Below, in pieces: positions 1-9,640 of a stretch of DNA of 64,000 nucleotides. The stretch comes from Hofstenia miamia (Eukaryota > Xenacoelomorpha > Acoela): positions 696,308-760,307 of the forward strand of contig SCFE01000089.1 of NCBI GenBank assembly GCA_004352715.1. Direction: 5' to 3'. Position numbers and translations under genes: made by a program. The first letter of the stretch is position 1. Each line of letters begins with the position of its first letter. A model generated the notes under the pieces. The model did not search any database. It was not told where the DNA came from and saw only the letters and a list, made by a program, of their open reading frames with translations.

Positions 1-963
1 AAGAGCTTACATTTTCTTTTTCTCAAGCTAACAATAAGCTTTTAACACTTCATCTGTCTCAATGACTTTTTTCATTTTTTCAACCAATAGATCAAAGCTA
101 TCCGGATTACTGGTATAATTGTCTTAACGAAATTATATTAATGCATGTTCCTCTTAAAAGAAAAAGACGTAAACAATACCCAACTTATTTTACTTCGCAC
201 ACTATTCATAAGTTAAATATATATCATTCATATTTACGAAAAAAGCGAACAAATAACTATGAACTATTAAACAGTGCTCTTGAATTTTTTGAATCTATAG
301 AATTAGATAGAATAACGTTTTCAGATAAAAATTCTAGTTGCCTGCTACAAACTCTTACATTGTCTAGAAAAAAATAATTCAATTTATCCAATGCATTGGA
401 AAGATAAAATTTTTAATAGTAATTTAGAAATTGCATCTGCATTCAATTTATTCTTCAACTCAGTCTTTCAATCAGATGATTGTTTTATGTGTGAAAATGA
501 GCCTCGAAATTTAAATAATATTGATATACCGTTAACAGAAATCATAGCTTATAAATGAAATGTCTAATAAAAATGGAATAGGGAGTGATAAAATTTCAAT
601 GACTTTCTTAAAGAGATTTTCAACAGAATTGTCTCCTCATATCTTATTACTATTTCGTAATTGTTTAAAAACAGGTATATTTCCAGATGTTTGGAAAATT
701 ATGGACATTGTTCCAATTCACAAAAGTGGCAAAAAAATGAAATCTCAAATTACAGACCTATTAGTTTATTACCGAAATTATCTTTAATGTTTGAAAAGCT
801 AATTTACAAACATTTATATAAATATTTTCGAGCATTTTTATCTGAACAACAGTTTGGTTTCGTAAATAAAAGAAATACATACAGTCAGTTACTTTTATAT
901 CTGGATTATGTTTACTTCAATAATGACTTATCGCATCCTACATATGTTCTATATACTGACTTT
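1..963 (+). pseudogene. Non-LTR retrotransposon, linker and start of RT (duplicate copy)
   Basis: A frameshifted LINE segment that runs from the linker after the endonuclease into the first third of the reverse transcriptase. Fragments lie in different frames: about 141-377, a middle piece near 560-740, and the piece holding the RT motif NYRPISLLPK near 745-963. It ends in YVLYTDF, where the first catalytic RT block should follow, and is cut by an N at 964. Bases 1-909 are repeated almost exactly at 1827-2739 with a few substitutions and small indels. I read it as a dead LINE fragment, and the duplication is probably an assembly or haplotype effect. Confidence 0.75.
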
Positions 964-1074
964 NAAAAAAAGGTATGAATTAATTAATTCTGGTATAAGT
1001 AGAGATAGATTTAAGATACGAAATTTGGTTCTTTACCTTGATGTAAAAGATGTGCCATTATTACAAGATTGACT

Positions 1075-2739
1075 ACCACTAATTCTTCTTCAAATAAATT
1101 GTCAAAGTTTTATTTCATTGGAAAGAAAACTTAAATTTTTAAATTATATTCTGCTATATAATAGTGATATTGTTTGTTTGACTGAAACATGGATAGATTG
1201 CAATATAAATGGAAATATTCCCAATAGTCAATATAGAATTGCAGCTCGTCAAGATAGGTTAAATTCTTATAACCATGGTGGTTGCTTAATTTTATGTAAG
1301 AAATCTTACTTTTCAATAGAAATTCCTTTCAAAGAAGATATTAATTTTCTATGTGGAGCTCTTTTCAAATTTGGATTTTATACACTGCTTGTTATTTGTG
1401 TTTATAATCCACCTGCTTCGAGTAGTTACAGAGTTGATGTTAAAAGATTTTCTGAAGCTCTTGATTTCGCATTTAATTTTTGTCATAATACAATTTCTAA
1501 ATCTCAAAGAATTCCAACAATTATTCAAGGCGATTTTAATATTCCACAGGTTGATTGGGTAAATCGGTTTTCAATAAATAACTATGAAATGGATTTTATT
1601 TCATGTTTGGAAGACTACAAACAAATAATAAATTTTCCCACACATAAAAATGGAAATATTTTGGATCTCACATTTGTTAAAAGTATTCATTGCGAGGTAA
1701 TTGGTAACGTTTCTTATTTACACAATCCATCTGATCATTGTATTATTGCATCAAAATGTTCAATTTCATCTATTGAAAATATTTTAGAATCTGAGATTGC
1801 TGATTCATGCAGAAGTAGTTTTTCTGAAGAGCTTACATTTTCTTTTTCTCAAGCTAACAATAAGCTTTTATCACTTCATCTGTCTCAGTCACTTTTTTTT
1901 CATTTTTTCATCCAATAGATCAAAGCTATCCGGATTACTGGTATAATTGTCTTAATGAAATTATATTAATGCATGTTCCTCTTAAAAGAAAAAGACGTAA
2001 ACAATATCCAACTTATTTTACTTCGCACACTATTCATAAGTTAAATATATATCATTCATATTTACGAAAAAAGCGAACAAATAACTATGAACTATTAAAC
2101 AGTGCTCTTGAATTTTTTGAATCTATAGAATTAGATAGAATAACGTTTTCAGATAAAAATTCTAGTTGCCTGCTACAAACTCTTACATTGTCTAGAAAAA
2201 AATAATTCAATTTATCCAATGCATTGGAAAGATAAAATTTTTAATAGTAATTTAGAAATTGCATCTGCATTCAATTTATTCTTCAACTCAGTCTTTCAAT
2301 CAGATGATTATTTTATGTGTGAAAATGAGCCTCGAAATTTAAATAATATTGATATATCGTTAACAGAAATCATAAAGCTTATAAATGAAATGTCTAATAA
2401 AAATGGAATAGGGAGTGATAAAATTTCAATGACTTTCTTAAAGAGATTTTCAACAGAATTGTCTCCTCATATCTTATTACTATTTCGTAATTGTTTAAAA
2501 ACAGGTATATTTCCAGATGTTTGGAAAATTATGGACATTGTTCCAATTCACAAAAGTGGCAAAAAAATGAAATCTCAAATTACAGACCTATTAGTTTATT
2601 ACCGAAATTATCTTTAATGTTTGAAAAGCTAATTTACAAACATTTATATAAATATTTTCGAGCATTTTTATCTGAACAACAGTTTGGTTTCGTAAATAAA
2701 AGAAATACATACAGTCAGTTACTTTTATATCTGGATTAT
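1075..2739 (+). pseudogene. Non-LTR retrotransposon: AP endonuclease, linker, start of RT
   Basis: The frame 1118-1918 encodes an apurinic-type endonuclease domain. Visible motifs in order are TETWI, YNPPA, GDFNIPQVDW, LDLTF and SDHCII, which are the metal and catalytic blocks of the LINE endonuclease. The open frame extends a little upstream of the first ATG, to about 1075. After a stop at 1916-1918 the linker and RT continue in other frames (1969-2205, 2219-2617, then 2570-2739 with NYRPIS and FGF), so at least three frameshifts break it. The RT stops before the catalytic YADD block because a different LINE tail is joined at 2740. Clade is uncertain (CR1/jockey-like). Confidence 0.8.
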
Positions 2740-3110
2740 ATACAGATATACGAATGCAGCGTGTGGGGAGGGGCGGCTAAGCCTAGTCTTGAAAAGATTG
2801 ATGGAGTACAGAAGAAAGCCATGCGCTTGGGAATCATATCAAACTACATTCCAATAAGAGAACATATTCGCATATCAGACCTAAGACTATACAGGCAAAT
2901 CCAACGCATGGGCGTAAAACACCCGCTGCATAAATACATTCCGCAGCGAACAGAATATGCAATGACAAAGCTACAGCACAGAATGCCGTCAGTAAGGAAA
3001 ACGACTAGCTCTAAAGAACTCTCCCTCTTCCCCAGCCAATTCCTGAAATCGTGAACTCTCCTTTATTCATAATCTTAATGTTATGATGATTATCATAATA
3101 ATAAACGTTT
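2740..3110 (+). pseudogene. C-terminal tail and 3' UTR of a different non-LTR retrotransposon
   Basis: After 2739 the frame continues without a stop to 3054 but switches to the region found after RT in jockey/CR1-type elements. It shows a CSVWGG block, LEKIDGVQKKAMRL, and a C-terminus near LSLFPSQFLKS. The connecting RT palm and thumb are missing, so this is a chimera of two elements or a large deletion. After the stop there is a short AT-rich tail with ATGATGATT- and ATAATAATAA-like repeats, typical of a LINE 3' end. Confidence 0.65.
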
Positions 3111-3118
3111 ACTATATG

Positions 3119-3341
3119 GGACACGAAAGCATTGGTCGGCTTTCAAATGCTCTCGTAGAAAAAATTCAAAATTGTATNTGATGTTGATTATTAGTTACAT
3201 GTAAACAATTGAATTGATAGCCAACTAAACAGAGAAAAACTCCTATTCATATACCTAACATAAATGCAGGTTCATGGTNATGGGACACGAAAGCATTGGT
3301 CGGCTTTCAAATGCTCTCGTAGAAAAAATTCAAAATTGTAT
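3119..3341. repeat. 57-bp duplication flanking single-N junctions
   Basis: About 57 bases at 3119-3175 are repeated at 3285-3341, next to single N bases at 3178 and 3279. The block encodes the start of the LINE ORF1 (GHESIGRLSNALVEK). The 100 bases between the copies hold no gene. This looks like an unmerged contig overlap and makes the exact 5' boundary of the downstream element uncertain. Confidence 0.7.
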
Positions 3342-4404
3342 TTTTCAAGGACTTGAAAATGATAACGATGCAAAGAACTATGTATATTCTAAAGCAAAGA
3401 CTCCTCTACACTTACTATTTCAAAAGCTTGATAAAGGTCTTGCAGCAGAGGCGCTGCTTTACTTATTCAAGTCTTCAAAAAGTTTAGAGAATATTGGCGG
3501 GAATTATTCAAATTCAAACTCAAATTCAAATTGCGCAATCCCTGTTGATGTAAACACTGATGACATGATTATAGAAATTGACAATCAGATTCATGAAAGG
3601 GACAGTGTAGGGAAATTCTTCTCAAACACTCCCCAGTTTGAGAAAAATGAAGTTAAAGAAATCCCTAGAAATACTACTACTTTCTGCATTGGGAATTCCA
3701 TCCTGAAACATGTAAAAACAGAGAGGCTAATCGCACATCAAAAATGCTGTTTCCACTCATATCGCGGAAAGAAAACGACTGAGCTAAAAGATATTGTAAA
3801 GTCGTATCAAATGCAGGACATAGATAATGTCATAGTAAATACTGGAATTATTGATGCAATAGATTGCAAAAAAGATAAGCAATCAGCGACAGAAGAATTT
3901 ACCAATAATGTACTTGATCTATTGAATGAGATTGAGATTAAGTTCACACCAAAGAAAATCATACTTACAGAAATTACCCCTGTCACCAACGAAGAAATGT
4001 TATCTCAAAACAGACACATCTTCTATTTTAACTCAATTTTACATGACATTGCCAAAAGAAATCGAAAAATTTCAATCATTAGTGTATTTGATAAGTTCCT
4101 AGCGAGCGGTTCAAATAATCAAATCAACAAAAAACTTATTGCAAGAGATGGAATACACCTGTCAAGAAAAGGAGTTGCCATATTTGTTAAAGAAATTAAA
4201 ATATTCTTCAATCACTATGACTTGATTCGCAAATCTGCTAAACTTCATCCACATGCTGAAAGTAAAAAAATCAACTCTGTTTATTCAAACTATAGAGAAA
4301 TCGGTCGCAACTACAGCAGTGTTGTTGGAAAAAGTCACTCTGCAACAAACAACTCCGATGAATTGAAAAAAATACTTCTGAAAATATTGGAAAAACTCTG
4401 TTAA
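3274..4404 (+). CDS. LINE ORF1 with SGNH-esterase-like domain
   Basis: This 376-aa protein precedes ORF2 and is the putative RNA-binding or particle protein of the element. Residues about 1-75 are helical and polar. A short NS-repeat tract follows near residue 80. Residues about 135-335 resemble the SGNH hydrolase/esterase domain known from ORF1 of several CR1/L2 elements: block I as GNSIL (Asp replaced by Asn), a block III-like VNTGIID, and block V as DGIHLSRKG with the Asp-His pair. The start is ATG-GTN-ATG, so the N does not alter the frame. ORF1 ends in TAA three bases before the ORF2 ATG, and both ORFs are in the same frame. A catalytic role is inferred only; the block I change may mean reduced activity. 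Confidence 0.8.
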   Translation: MXMGHESIGRLSNALVEKIQNCIFQGLENDNDAKNYVYSKAKTPLHLLFQKLDKGLAAEALLYLFKSSKSLENIGGNYSNSNSNSNCAIPVDVNTDDMIIEIDNQIHERDSVGKFFSNTPQFEKNEVKEIPRNTTTFCIGNSILKHVKTERLIAHQKCCFHSYRGKKTTELKDIVKSYQMQDIDNVIVNTGIIDAIDCKKDKQSATEEFTNNVLDLLNEIEIKFTPKKIILTEITPVTNEEMLSQNRHIFYFNSILHDIAKRNRKISIISVFDKFLASGSNNQINKKLIARDGIHLSRKGVAIFVKEIKIFFNHYDLIRKSAKLHPHAESKKINSVYSNYREIGRNYSSVVGKSHSATNNSDELKKILLKILEKLC

Positions 4405-4407
4405 TTC

Positions 4408-7110
4408 ATGTTTGTCAGTATGGATAAGAGAATTGCGAAGCCTACCATCATCCGTACAAGGTACACTTATCTTATTCTAGTAATACTATTAGTCTACACG
4501 TTCCAACATAAAGTGATGTATTGCATACCTAAGAAATGTGTTACTAAGATATACTTTTTCAAACGTGTCAATTGTAAATATAATTGCAAAAAGTTTCGCC
4601 ATATACCTTTATCTATTTTAACATACTTTTTAATAATGCTCTTGCTTTGTGCTGGAGATGTTCATCCTAATCCCGGTCAAAAAATTTCTGATAGCCGTGA
4701 ATTAAGTCGAATTGCCCACAGCTGCAAAAATCAACTGAAAATAGCATACTTAAACGCAAGGAGTATCAGCGCCAATAAAAATGCTATTACAGAAATTCAG
4801 GAAACAATTGGTCAGAGTACAATATTTGCGTTCACGGAAACCTGGCTTCATAACAACTCACCAACCGATTTATTCAATATTAATAAATCAAATTATAAAT
4901 GCATATGTAAAAATCGAGTAGCAAAAAGAGGAGGTGGTCTAATGCTGCAAATCCCAACCTTCTTGAACCCAATGAGACGTCAGGAATTAGAAACTGAACA
5001 TGAAATCTTCGAAAGCTTATGGGTGCAAATTAAGCTACCTAAATGTAAAAATACGGCACTTCTAAACATTAGCTATTCTCCAAAGAAGCAACATGGTGTT
5101 GACTTTTTAGAATTCCTCACTAGAGAAACACAACAGGCTATGTTATTAAGTAAGCATGTATTTTTATTAGGAGACTACAACATAAATTACCTATCTAACA
5201 AAGAATGTCATCTTATTGATAACATATGCGATGAATTACAAGTCAAATGCATAAATATGACCATACCAACAAGAGAAACAGCTTTGATTGATTACCTCTT
5301 AACCAACTTTGACAGAGCTAATATATCAACATACGTACTAAATTCATTTTCTGATCACAATCTCTGTATTTACACTTTCGATACTATAAAAAGCCAATTT
5401 CGTCATAAAAGAATTTTTGCACGTAGCTTTGCTAATTTCAATGATAAGGAATTCATTAAGCTCTTACAAAATGTAGCATGGGATTATATATTTACATTAA
5501 ATGACGCAGATTCGATGTTTGATTTTGTAATTAACAGAATTAACAAGTGCTTAGATCGACTTGCACCAATGAAATATCGATATGTTAAAACAGGCATATA
5601 CAATGCTTCTACTACTAAAACCATTGAGGCACTCAGATTGGAGAAGGAAAAGGCCTGGAAATCAGTAGTCAATGAGCGTTCAGATGTGACTGTAGGAAAG
5701 TATGAAAGCATAAAAAGAAAATTTTATAAGATGAAGTCAAATCATCAAACTGAAGTAAGCAAACGTTTTTATTCCAAGATGTCAGATGCAAAAAACAAGT
5801 GGAAATTCATCAATAGATTCCTAAATAAGCGTCAGATGATTGGTGCAAATATTTCAGAACTAAAAGTGGACGATAAAAGCATTATTAACACTAAGGAAAT
5901 TGCAAATCATCTAAATGTTGTCTTCAAAGATTTAGGCAAATATAAGGGAAAGATGAGAGCTTTTAAAGACAAAATAACAGAAGTAAATGATATTTTTTAC
6001 TTCGACTATGTCAGTAAAAGTGATTTAATTAACACAATTAAAAAGTTAGACACTAATACATCTGCAGGGATGTACGGCACACCAATATTCATCATTAAAA
6101 GCTATCACCAATATTTCAGTGAACCACTACTCTTTGCTATAAATTTTGCCATTCATACAAGCACATACCCCCTCTGTCTCAAAAGAGCAGACATAACACC
6201 AATATTAAAGAAAGGTCAACCTACAGATCCGTTAAATTATCGCCCAATATCAATTACTCATCCTGTATCTAAAATCTTCGAAAAACTATTATGTAAACAA
6301 ATAAACAAGCATTTACAATTAAATAATATTCTTACTGCTACACAGTTTGGGTTTAGAGAAAACAGTAGCACTGTTGATGCACTTCTCACATTCATTGAAA
6401 AGACTCGTTTCCAATTAAATAAGAATGTTTGCAGCAGTGCTGCCTTTCTTGATTTGAGCAAAGCCTTCGACAGCATAGACTACTCAATTCTAGATCGAAA
6501 GTTACTCAAATACGGCTTCAGTAGTGATTCCAGAAATTTACTTCGCAGTTTTTTATCGCAACGTCTCCAGCGTGTTCGTATAAACAACACTTTTTCAAAT
6601 TATGTAGAAACAAATAAGGGTGTTCCTCAAGGAACCGTACTAGGGCCAATACTATTTAACATCTACGTTAATGATTTAGTGGGCCACGTAAAGAACTGTG
6701 AACTAATACAATATGCAGATGACATTTGTATTGTGAGTAGACACCCTAGTCCTATCATAGCCACAAGATTGCTACAACGTGACATCCAAGAAGTTATACT
6801 GTTTTTAGAACAAAATAAACTAAACGTAAACAAGAAGAAGACACAATTTATTGTTTTCCATCCAAGAATAGCCACAGAGTTAGTACGTAAAATCCAACTA
6901 AATATTGAAGGTGAGGAGGCCATTAAACAGAGTGATGCCATAAACTACTTAGGAGTAGAGATTGATAAATGCCTTGATTTGAACAACTTTGTCGGGAGCA
7001 AAGTAAAGAAGATGGCAGTTGGTGTTCAGTATCTAAAACAAATGAAAATGATTAGCAAAAGTAAAGTACTGATTAACACATTTGTAATGAGCCATTACAA
7101 TTATGAGTAG
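4408..7110 (+). CDS. LINE ORF2: 2A-like leader, endonuclease, reverse transcriptase
   Basis: A 900-aa replication protein. Residues 18-34 and 66-82 are hydrophobic, and the second leads into GDVHPNPGQ (residues 83-91), a relative of the 2A motif reported near the start of ORF2 in some CR1-like LINEs. The endonuclease spans about 108-330: TETW at 142-145, GDYNIN, IDYLL and SDHNL. The RT spans about 600-870: NYRPIS, FLDLSKAFDSID, GVPQGTVLGP, and YADD at 769-772, then YLGV. All key RT residues are present. The frame ends at TAG 7108-7110 just after SHYNYE. A related element at 54.9 kb continues with CAFLFDN, so a small deletion has removed the join to the last about 150 residues. Its neighbour ORF1 is in the same frame with only three bases between stop and start. 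Confidence 0.9.
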   Translation: MFVSMDKRIAKPTIIRTRYTYLILVILLVYTFQHKVMYCIPKKCVTKIYFFKRVNCKYNCKKFRHIPLSILTYFLIMLLLCAGDVHPNPGQKISDSRELSRIAHSCKNQLKIAYLNARSISANKNAITEIQETIGQSTIFAFTETWLHNNSPTDLFNINKSNYKCICKNRVAKRGGGLMLQIPTFLNPMRRQELETEHEIFESLWVQIKLPKCKNTALLNISYSPKKQHGVDFLEFLTRETQQAMLLSKHVFLLGDYNINYLSNKECHLIDNICDELQVKCINMTIPTRETALIDYLLTNFDRANISTYVLNSFSDHNLCIYTFDTIKSQFRHKRIFARSFANFNDKEFIKLLQNVAWDYIFTLNDADSMFDFVINRINKCLDRLAPMKYRYVKTGIYNASTTKTIEALRLEKEKAWKSVVNERSDVTVGKYESIKRKFYKMKSNHQTEVSKRFYSKMSDAKNKWKFINRFLNKRQMIGANISELKVDDKSIINTKEIANHLNVVFKDLGKYKGKMRAFKDKITEVNDIFYFDYVSKSDLINTIKKLDTNTSAGMYGTPIFIIKSYHQYFSEPLLFAINFAIHTSTYPLCLKRADITPILKKGQPTDPLNYRPISITHPVSKIFEKLLCKQINKHLQLNNILTATQFGFRENSSTVDALLTFIEKTRFQLNKNVCSSAAFLDLSKAFDSIDYSILDRKLLKYGFSSDSRNLLRSFLSQRLQRVRINNTFSNYVETNKGVPQGTVLGPILFNIYVNDLVGHVKNCELIQYADDICIVSRHPSPIIATRLLQRDIQEVILFLEQNKLNVNKKKTQFIVFHPRIATELVRKIQLNIEGEEAIKQSDAINYLGVEIDKCLDLNNFVGSKVKKMAVGVQYLKQMKMISKSKVLINTFVMSHYNYE
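4654..4680 (+). other. 2A-like motif (variant) in the ORF2 leader
   Basis: The codons for GDVHPNPGQ follow a hydrophobic leucine-rich stretch. The classical ribosome-skipping motif is D-V/I-E-x-N-P-G-P. Here the Glu position is His and the final Pro is Gln, so skipping may be weak or lost. The leader alone could act as a signal sequence. The motif is seen directly; function is inferred. Confidence 0.6.
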
Positions 7111-7474
7111 TGATATAAGACGAGGCCTAAATTTAGATCAAATGTCAAGATTAAATAGAATTTTCAACTGGTCCATTAATATGATGTTTAACACTAGTCA
7201 ACAGCACATAGGTGATATGCTCAATAAATTAGAAATATTATCCCCAAGTTACCACTGCAAATATACACATTTAGTTTATTTATATAAACAGTTAAAGTCA
7301 GCTAAATTCCAGAATTGCTTCCTTCACAAAGTCGTCAGCATTAATGAAAGAACTTATAGGTGCATAAATAAAATTAAAATTAGCAATAGATATTGGAAAA
7401 GAGCTTTTACCACAATATCATTGGAACAAGCTATCTCTGAATATTCAGAAGGCCTCATCACTTGCAGATTTTAA
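7103..7474 (+). pseudogene. CR1-like ORF2 C-terminus, frameshifted
   Basis: This fragment carries the post-RT region (IRRGLNLDQMSRLNRIFNW, later YHCKYTHLVYLYKQLK). Compared with the sister copy at 11452-11799 it lacks eight bases after ACAATATCAT. That moves it into a wrong frame, which ends at 7472-7474, instead of the family ending GYSKRLNTWRNF. The insertion at 7494-7921 also separates it from the original stop. Confidence 0.75.
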
Positions 7475-7493
7475 ACATTTGTTAAAAAATAAT

Positions 7494-7921
7494 GGGTTAT
7501 ATTCACAAAATTTTAAATTTCTTTGAAATGGCCTAATTTTGTATATATTTGCGTGATATTTACATAAAAAAGTGTACCAGACCCTGAAATTTATTATTTT
7601 TTCTTTAATTTAATTTTTATTTTCAAAATCCCATTACCCAAATTTGATTTTTATGACGTCACTTCAATGTAAACAAGTTTGATAACATGTAGAGTATAAA
7701 GTAAAAGATATTGAAATGAAATAAACATGTTATCAAATTTGTTTACACTGAAGTGACATCATAATAATGAAATTCGGGTAATGGGATTGTGAAAATTAAA
7801 ATCAAATTATAGAAAAACTTATAAATTTCAGGGTCTGGTACACCTTTTTTTGTAAATATCACGCAAATATATACAAAATTAGCCCATTTCAAAAATATTT
7901 AAAATTTGGTGAATATCCCCC
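7494..7921. mobile_element. Fold-back MITE with two 197-bp arms
   Basis: The left arm (7494-7690) and right arm (7725-7921) are near-perfect reverse complements with a 34-base spacer. Matching blocks include the ends GGGTTATATTCAC and GTGAATATCCCC, and GTACCAGACCCTGAAATTT against its complement. The sister CR1 copy at 11.7 kb lacks this block, so it is an insertion with a known empty site. There is no coding capacity. The target duplication is too short or degraded to fix. It would extrude or transcribe as one long hairpin. Confidence 0.85.
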
Positions 7922-8208
7922 ATTTTCTAAAAGAGCAAAATGACATGGGATACAGCAAAAGACTAAATACATGGTGAAACTTTTAATTTTCCACAGGCTT
8001 GTGTTTTGTAATTTTTTTTAAGTGTCCTCATGTCTTTTTTTTAATGTGTTTTTACTACATTTGTAGCTTAGTTTTGTAATTTTATATAGATTATAGTTGT
8101 TGTGTTAACAGAAATTGTAAATTTTGTACATATTGTATATAATTTATAATTTGGAAATATGACAAGTTCTACTGAATGGAAAAGACATTGAAATAAAGCT
8201 ATTGAACA

Positions 8209-8345
8209 AAAAAAAGAACAAAATCTCACATTAAGTAAAAAATTATCATTTTTCTTGCTTTTCAAAATAATAAATTTTATGAATTTTCAAATGCTCATGA
8301 GATGCAGAATTCTGAAAAAAATAGATAATAACACATGTATTGTAT
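8209..8345. other. AT-rich stretch before a gap, no gene seen
   Basis: About 140 AT-rich bases between the CR1 tail and a run of N. Nothing is recognised. Confidence 0.5.
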
Positions 8346-9345
8346 NNNNNNNNNNNNNNNNNNNNNNNNNNNNNNNNNNNNNNNNNNNNNNNNNNNNNNN
8401 NNNNNNNNNNNNNNNNNNNNNNNNNNNNNNNNNNNNNNNNNNNNNNNNNNNNNNNNNNNNNNNNNNNNNNNNNNNNNNNNNNNNNNNNNNNNNNNNNNNN
8501 NNNNNNNNNNNNNNNNNNNNNNNNNNNNNNNNNNNNNNNNNNNNNNNNNNNNNNNNNNNNNNNNNNNNNNNNNNNNNNNNNNNNNNNNNNNNNNNNNNNN
8601 NNNNNNNNNNNNNNNNNNNNNNNNNNNNNNNNNNNNNNNNNNNNNNNNNNNNNNNNNNNNNNNNNNNNNNNNNNNNNNNNNNNNNNNNNNNNNNNNNNNN
8701 NNNNNNNNNNNNNNNNNNNNNNNNNNNNNNNNNNNNNNNNNNNNNNNNNNNNNNNNNNNNNNNNNNNNNNNNNNNNNNNNNNNNNNNNNNNNNNNNNNNN
8801 NNNNNNNNNNNNNNNNNNNNNNNNNNNNNNNNNNNNNNNNNNNNNNNNNNNNNNNNNNNNNNNNNNNNNNNNNNNNNNNNNNNNNNNNNNNNNNNNNNNN
8901 NNNNNNNNNNNNNNNNNNNNNNNNNNNNNNNNNNNNNNNNNNNNNNNNNNNNNNNNNNNNNNNNNNNNNNNNNNNNNNNNNNNNNNNNNNNNNNNNNNNN
9001 NNNNNNNNNNNNNNNNNNNNNNNNNNNNNNNNNNNNNNNNNNNNNNNNNNNNNNNNNNNNNNNNNNNNNNNNNNNNNNNNNNNNNNNNNNNNNNNNNNNN
9101 NNNNNNNNNNNNNNNNNNNNNNNNNNNNNNNNNNNNNNNNNNNNNNNNNNNNNNNNNNNNNNNNNNNNNNNNNNNNNNNNNNNNNNNNNNNNNNNNNNNN
9201 NNNNNNNNNNNNNNNNNNNNNNNNNNNNNNNNNNNNNNNNNNNNNNNNNNNNNNNNNNNNNNNNNNNNNNNNNNNNNNNNNNNNNNNNNNNNNNNNNNNN
9301 NNNNNNNNNNNNNNNNNNNNNNNNNNNNNNNNNNNNNNNNNNNNN
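8346..9345. other. Assembly gap (1000 N)
   Basis: Exactly 1000 N bases, a length typical of a placeholder rather than a measured gap. Open frames read through it are meaningless. Confidence 0.95.
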
Positions 9346-9380
9346 GTTTTAAAAAATTGATTTACATATTCATAATTTTG

Positions 9381-9640
9381 CTACAAATGTTTTCGCACTT
9401 CCAATTCTTGCATGTAATTATGTATTTGTTTCATATTTGTCTCGTAAATCTGAATAGAACCCATGCAAATACTCAATACTACATAACTCAGTGATAGATT
9501 GCTTAATAATTTGCAAAATCTTGTTGTCATTGTTTTTAAGTCATTTTCTAAATTATTTTTCATTTGAGGTTTATTTATAATGTTTCGTCTTTCTTGGCCT
9601 TCATGAACATTTAGAATTTTCCTGTTACGGATATTTATAA
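9381..9640 (-). CDS. Possible coding exon, unrecognised
   Basis: On the minus strand an open frame runs from about 9640 to a stop at 9381, about 85 codons. It begins around NIRNRKILNVHEGQERRN and ends in QIHNYMQELEVRKHL. The composition is protein-like, mixed charged and hydrophobic, unlike the AT-driven frames around it. Its upstream end coincides with the terminal repeat of the IS630-like element at 9639, so the true 5' part may have been displaced. Downstream lies a gap. It could be a last exon of a host gene or a transposon ORF; I cannot assign a family. Confidence 0.3.

Larger units (their letters stand above)
3274..8208 (+). mobile_element. CR1-like non-LTR retrotransposon, nearly full length
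   Basis: A two-ORF LINE: ORF1 (3274-4404) with an esterase-like domain, ORF2 (4408-7110) with endonuclease and RT, a broken C-terminal piece (7103-7474), and a 3' UTR ending with AATAAA and the tail ATTGAACAAAA near 8190-8208. The same 3' end recurs at 11416-12025, which defines the family terminus. A 428-bp fold-back MITE sits in the tail at 7494-7921. ORF1 and the EN and RT domains have no internal stops, so insertion was probably recent. The C-terminal lesions make this copy probably inactive. Confidence 0.85.

Noticed and set aside
5484-6941. Minus-strand frames at 5484-5711, 6258-6476 and 6663-6941
   Set aside because: Antisense shadows of the intact LINE ORF2.
8255-9494. Long open frames across the N run
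   Set aside because: They consist of N placeholders; the same applies to frames across 10416-11415, 48445-49443 and 56464-57422.
9575-9615. Hammerhead-like TTCATGAAGGCC...GACGAAAC on the minus strand
   Set aside because: The first core strand is not CTGANGA and the stem does not pair. The same bases read as coding sequence in an open frame.
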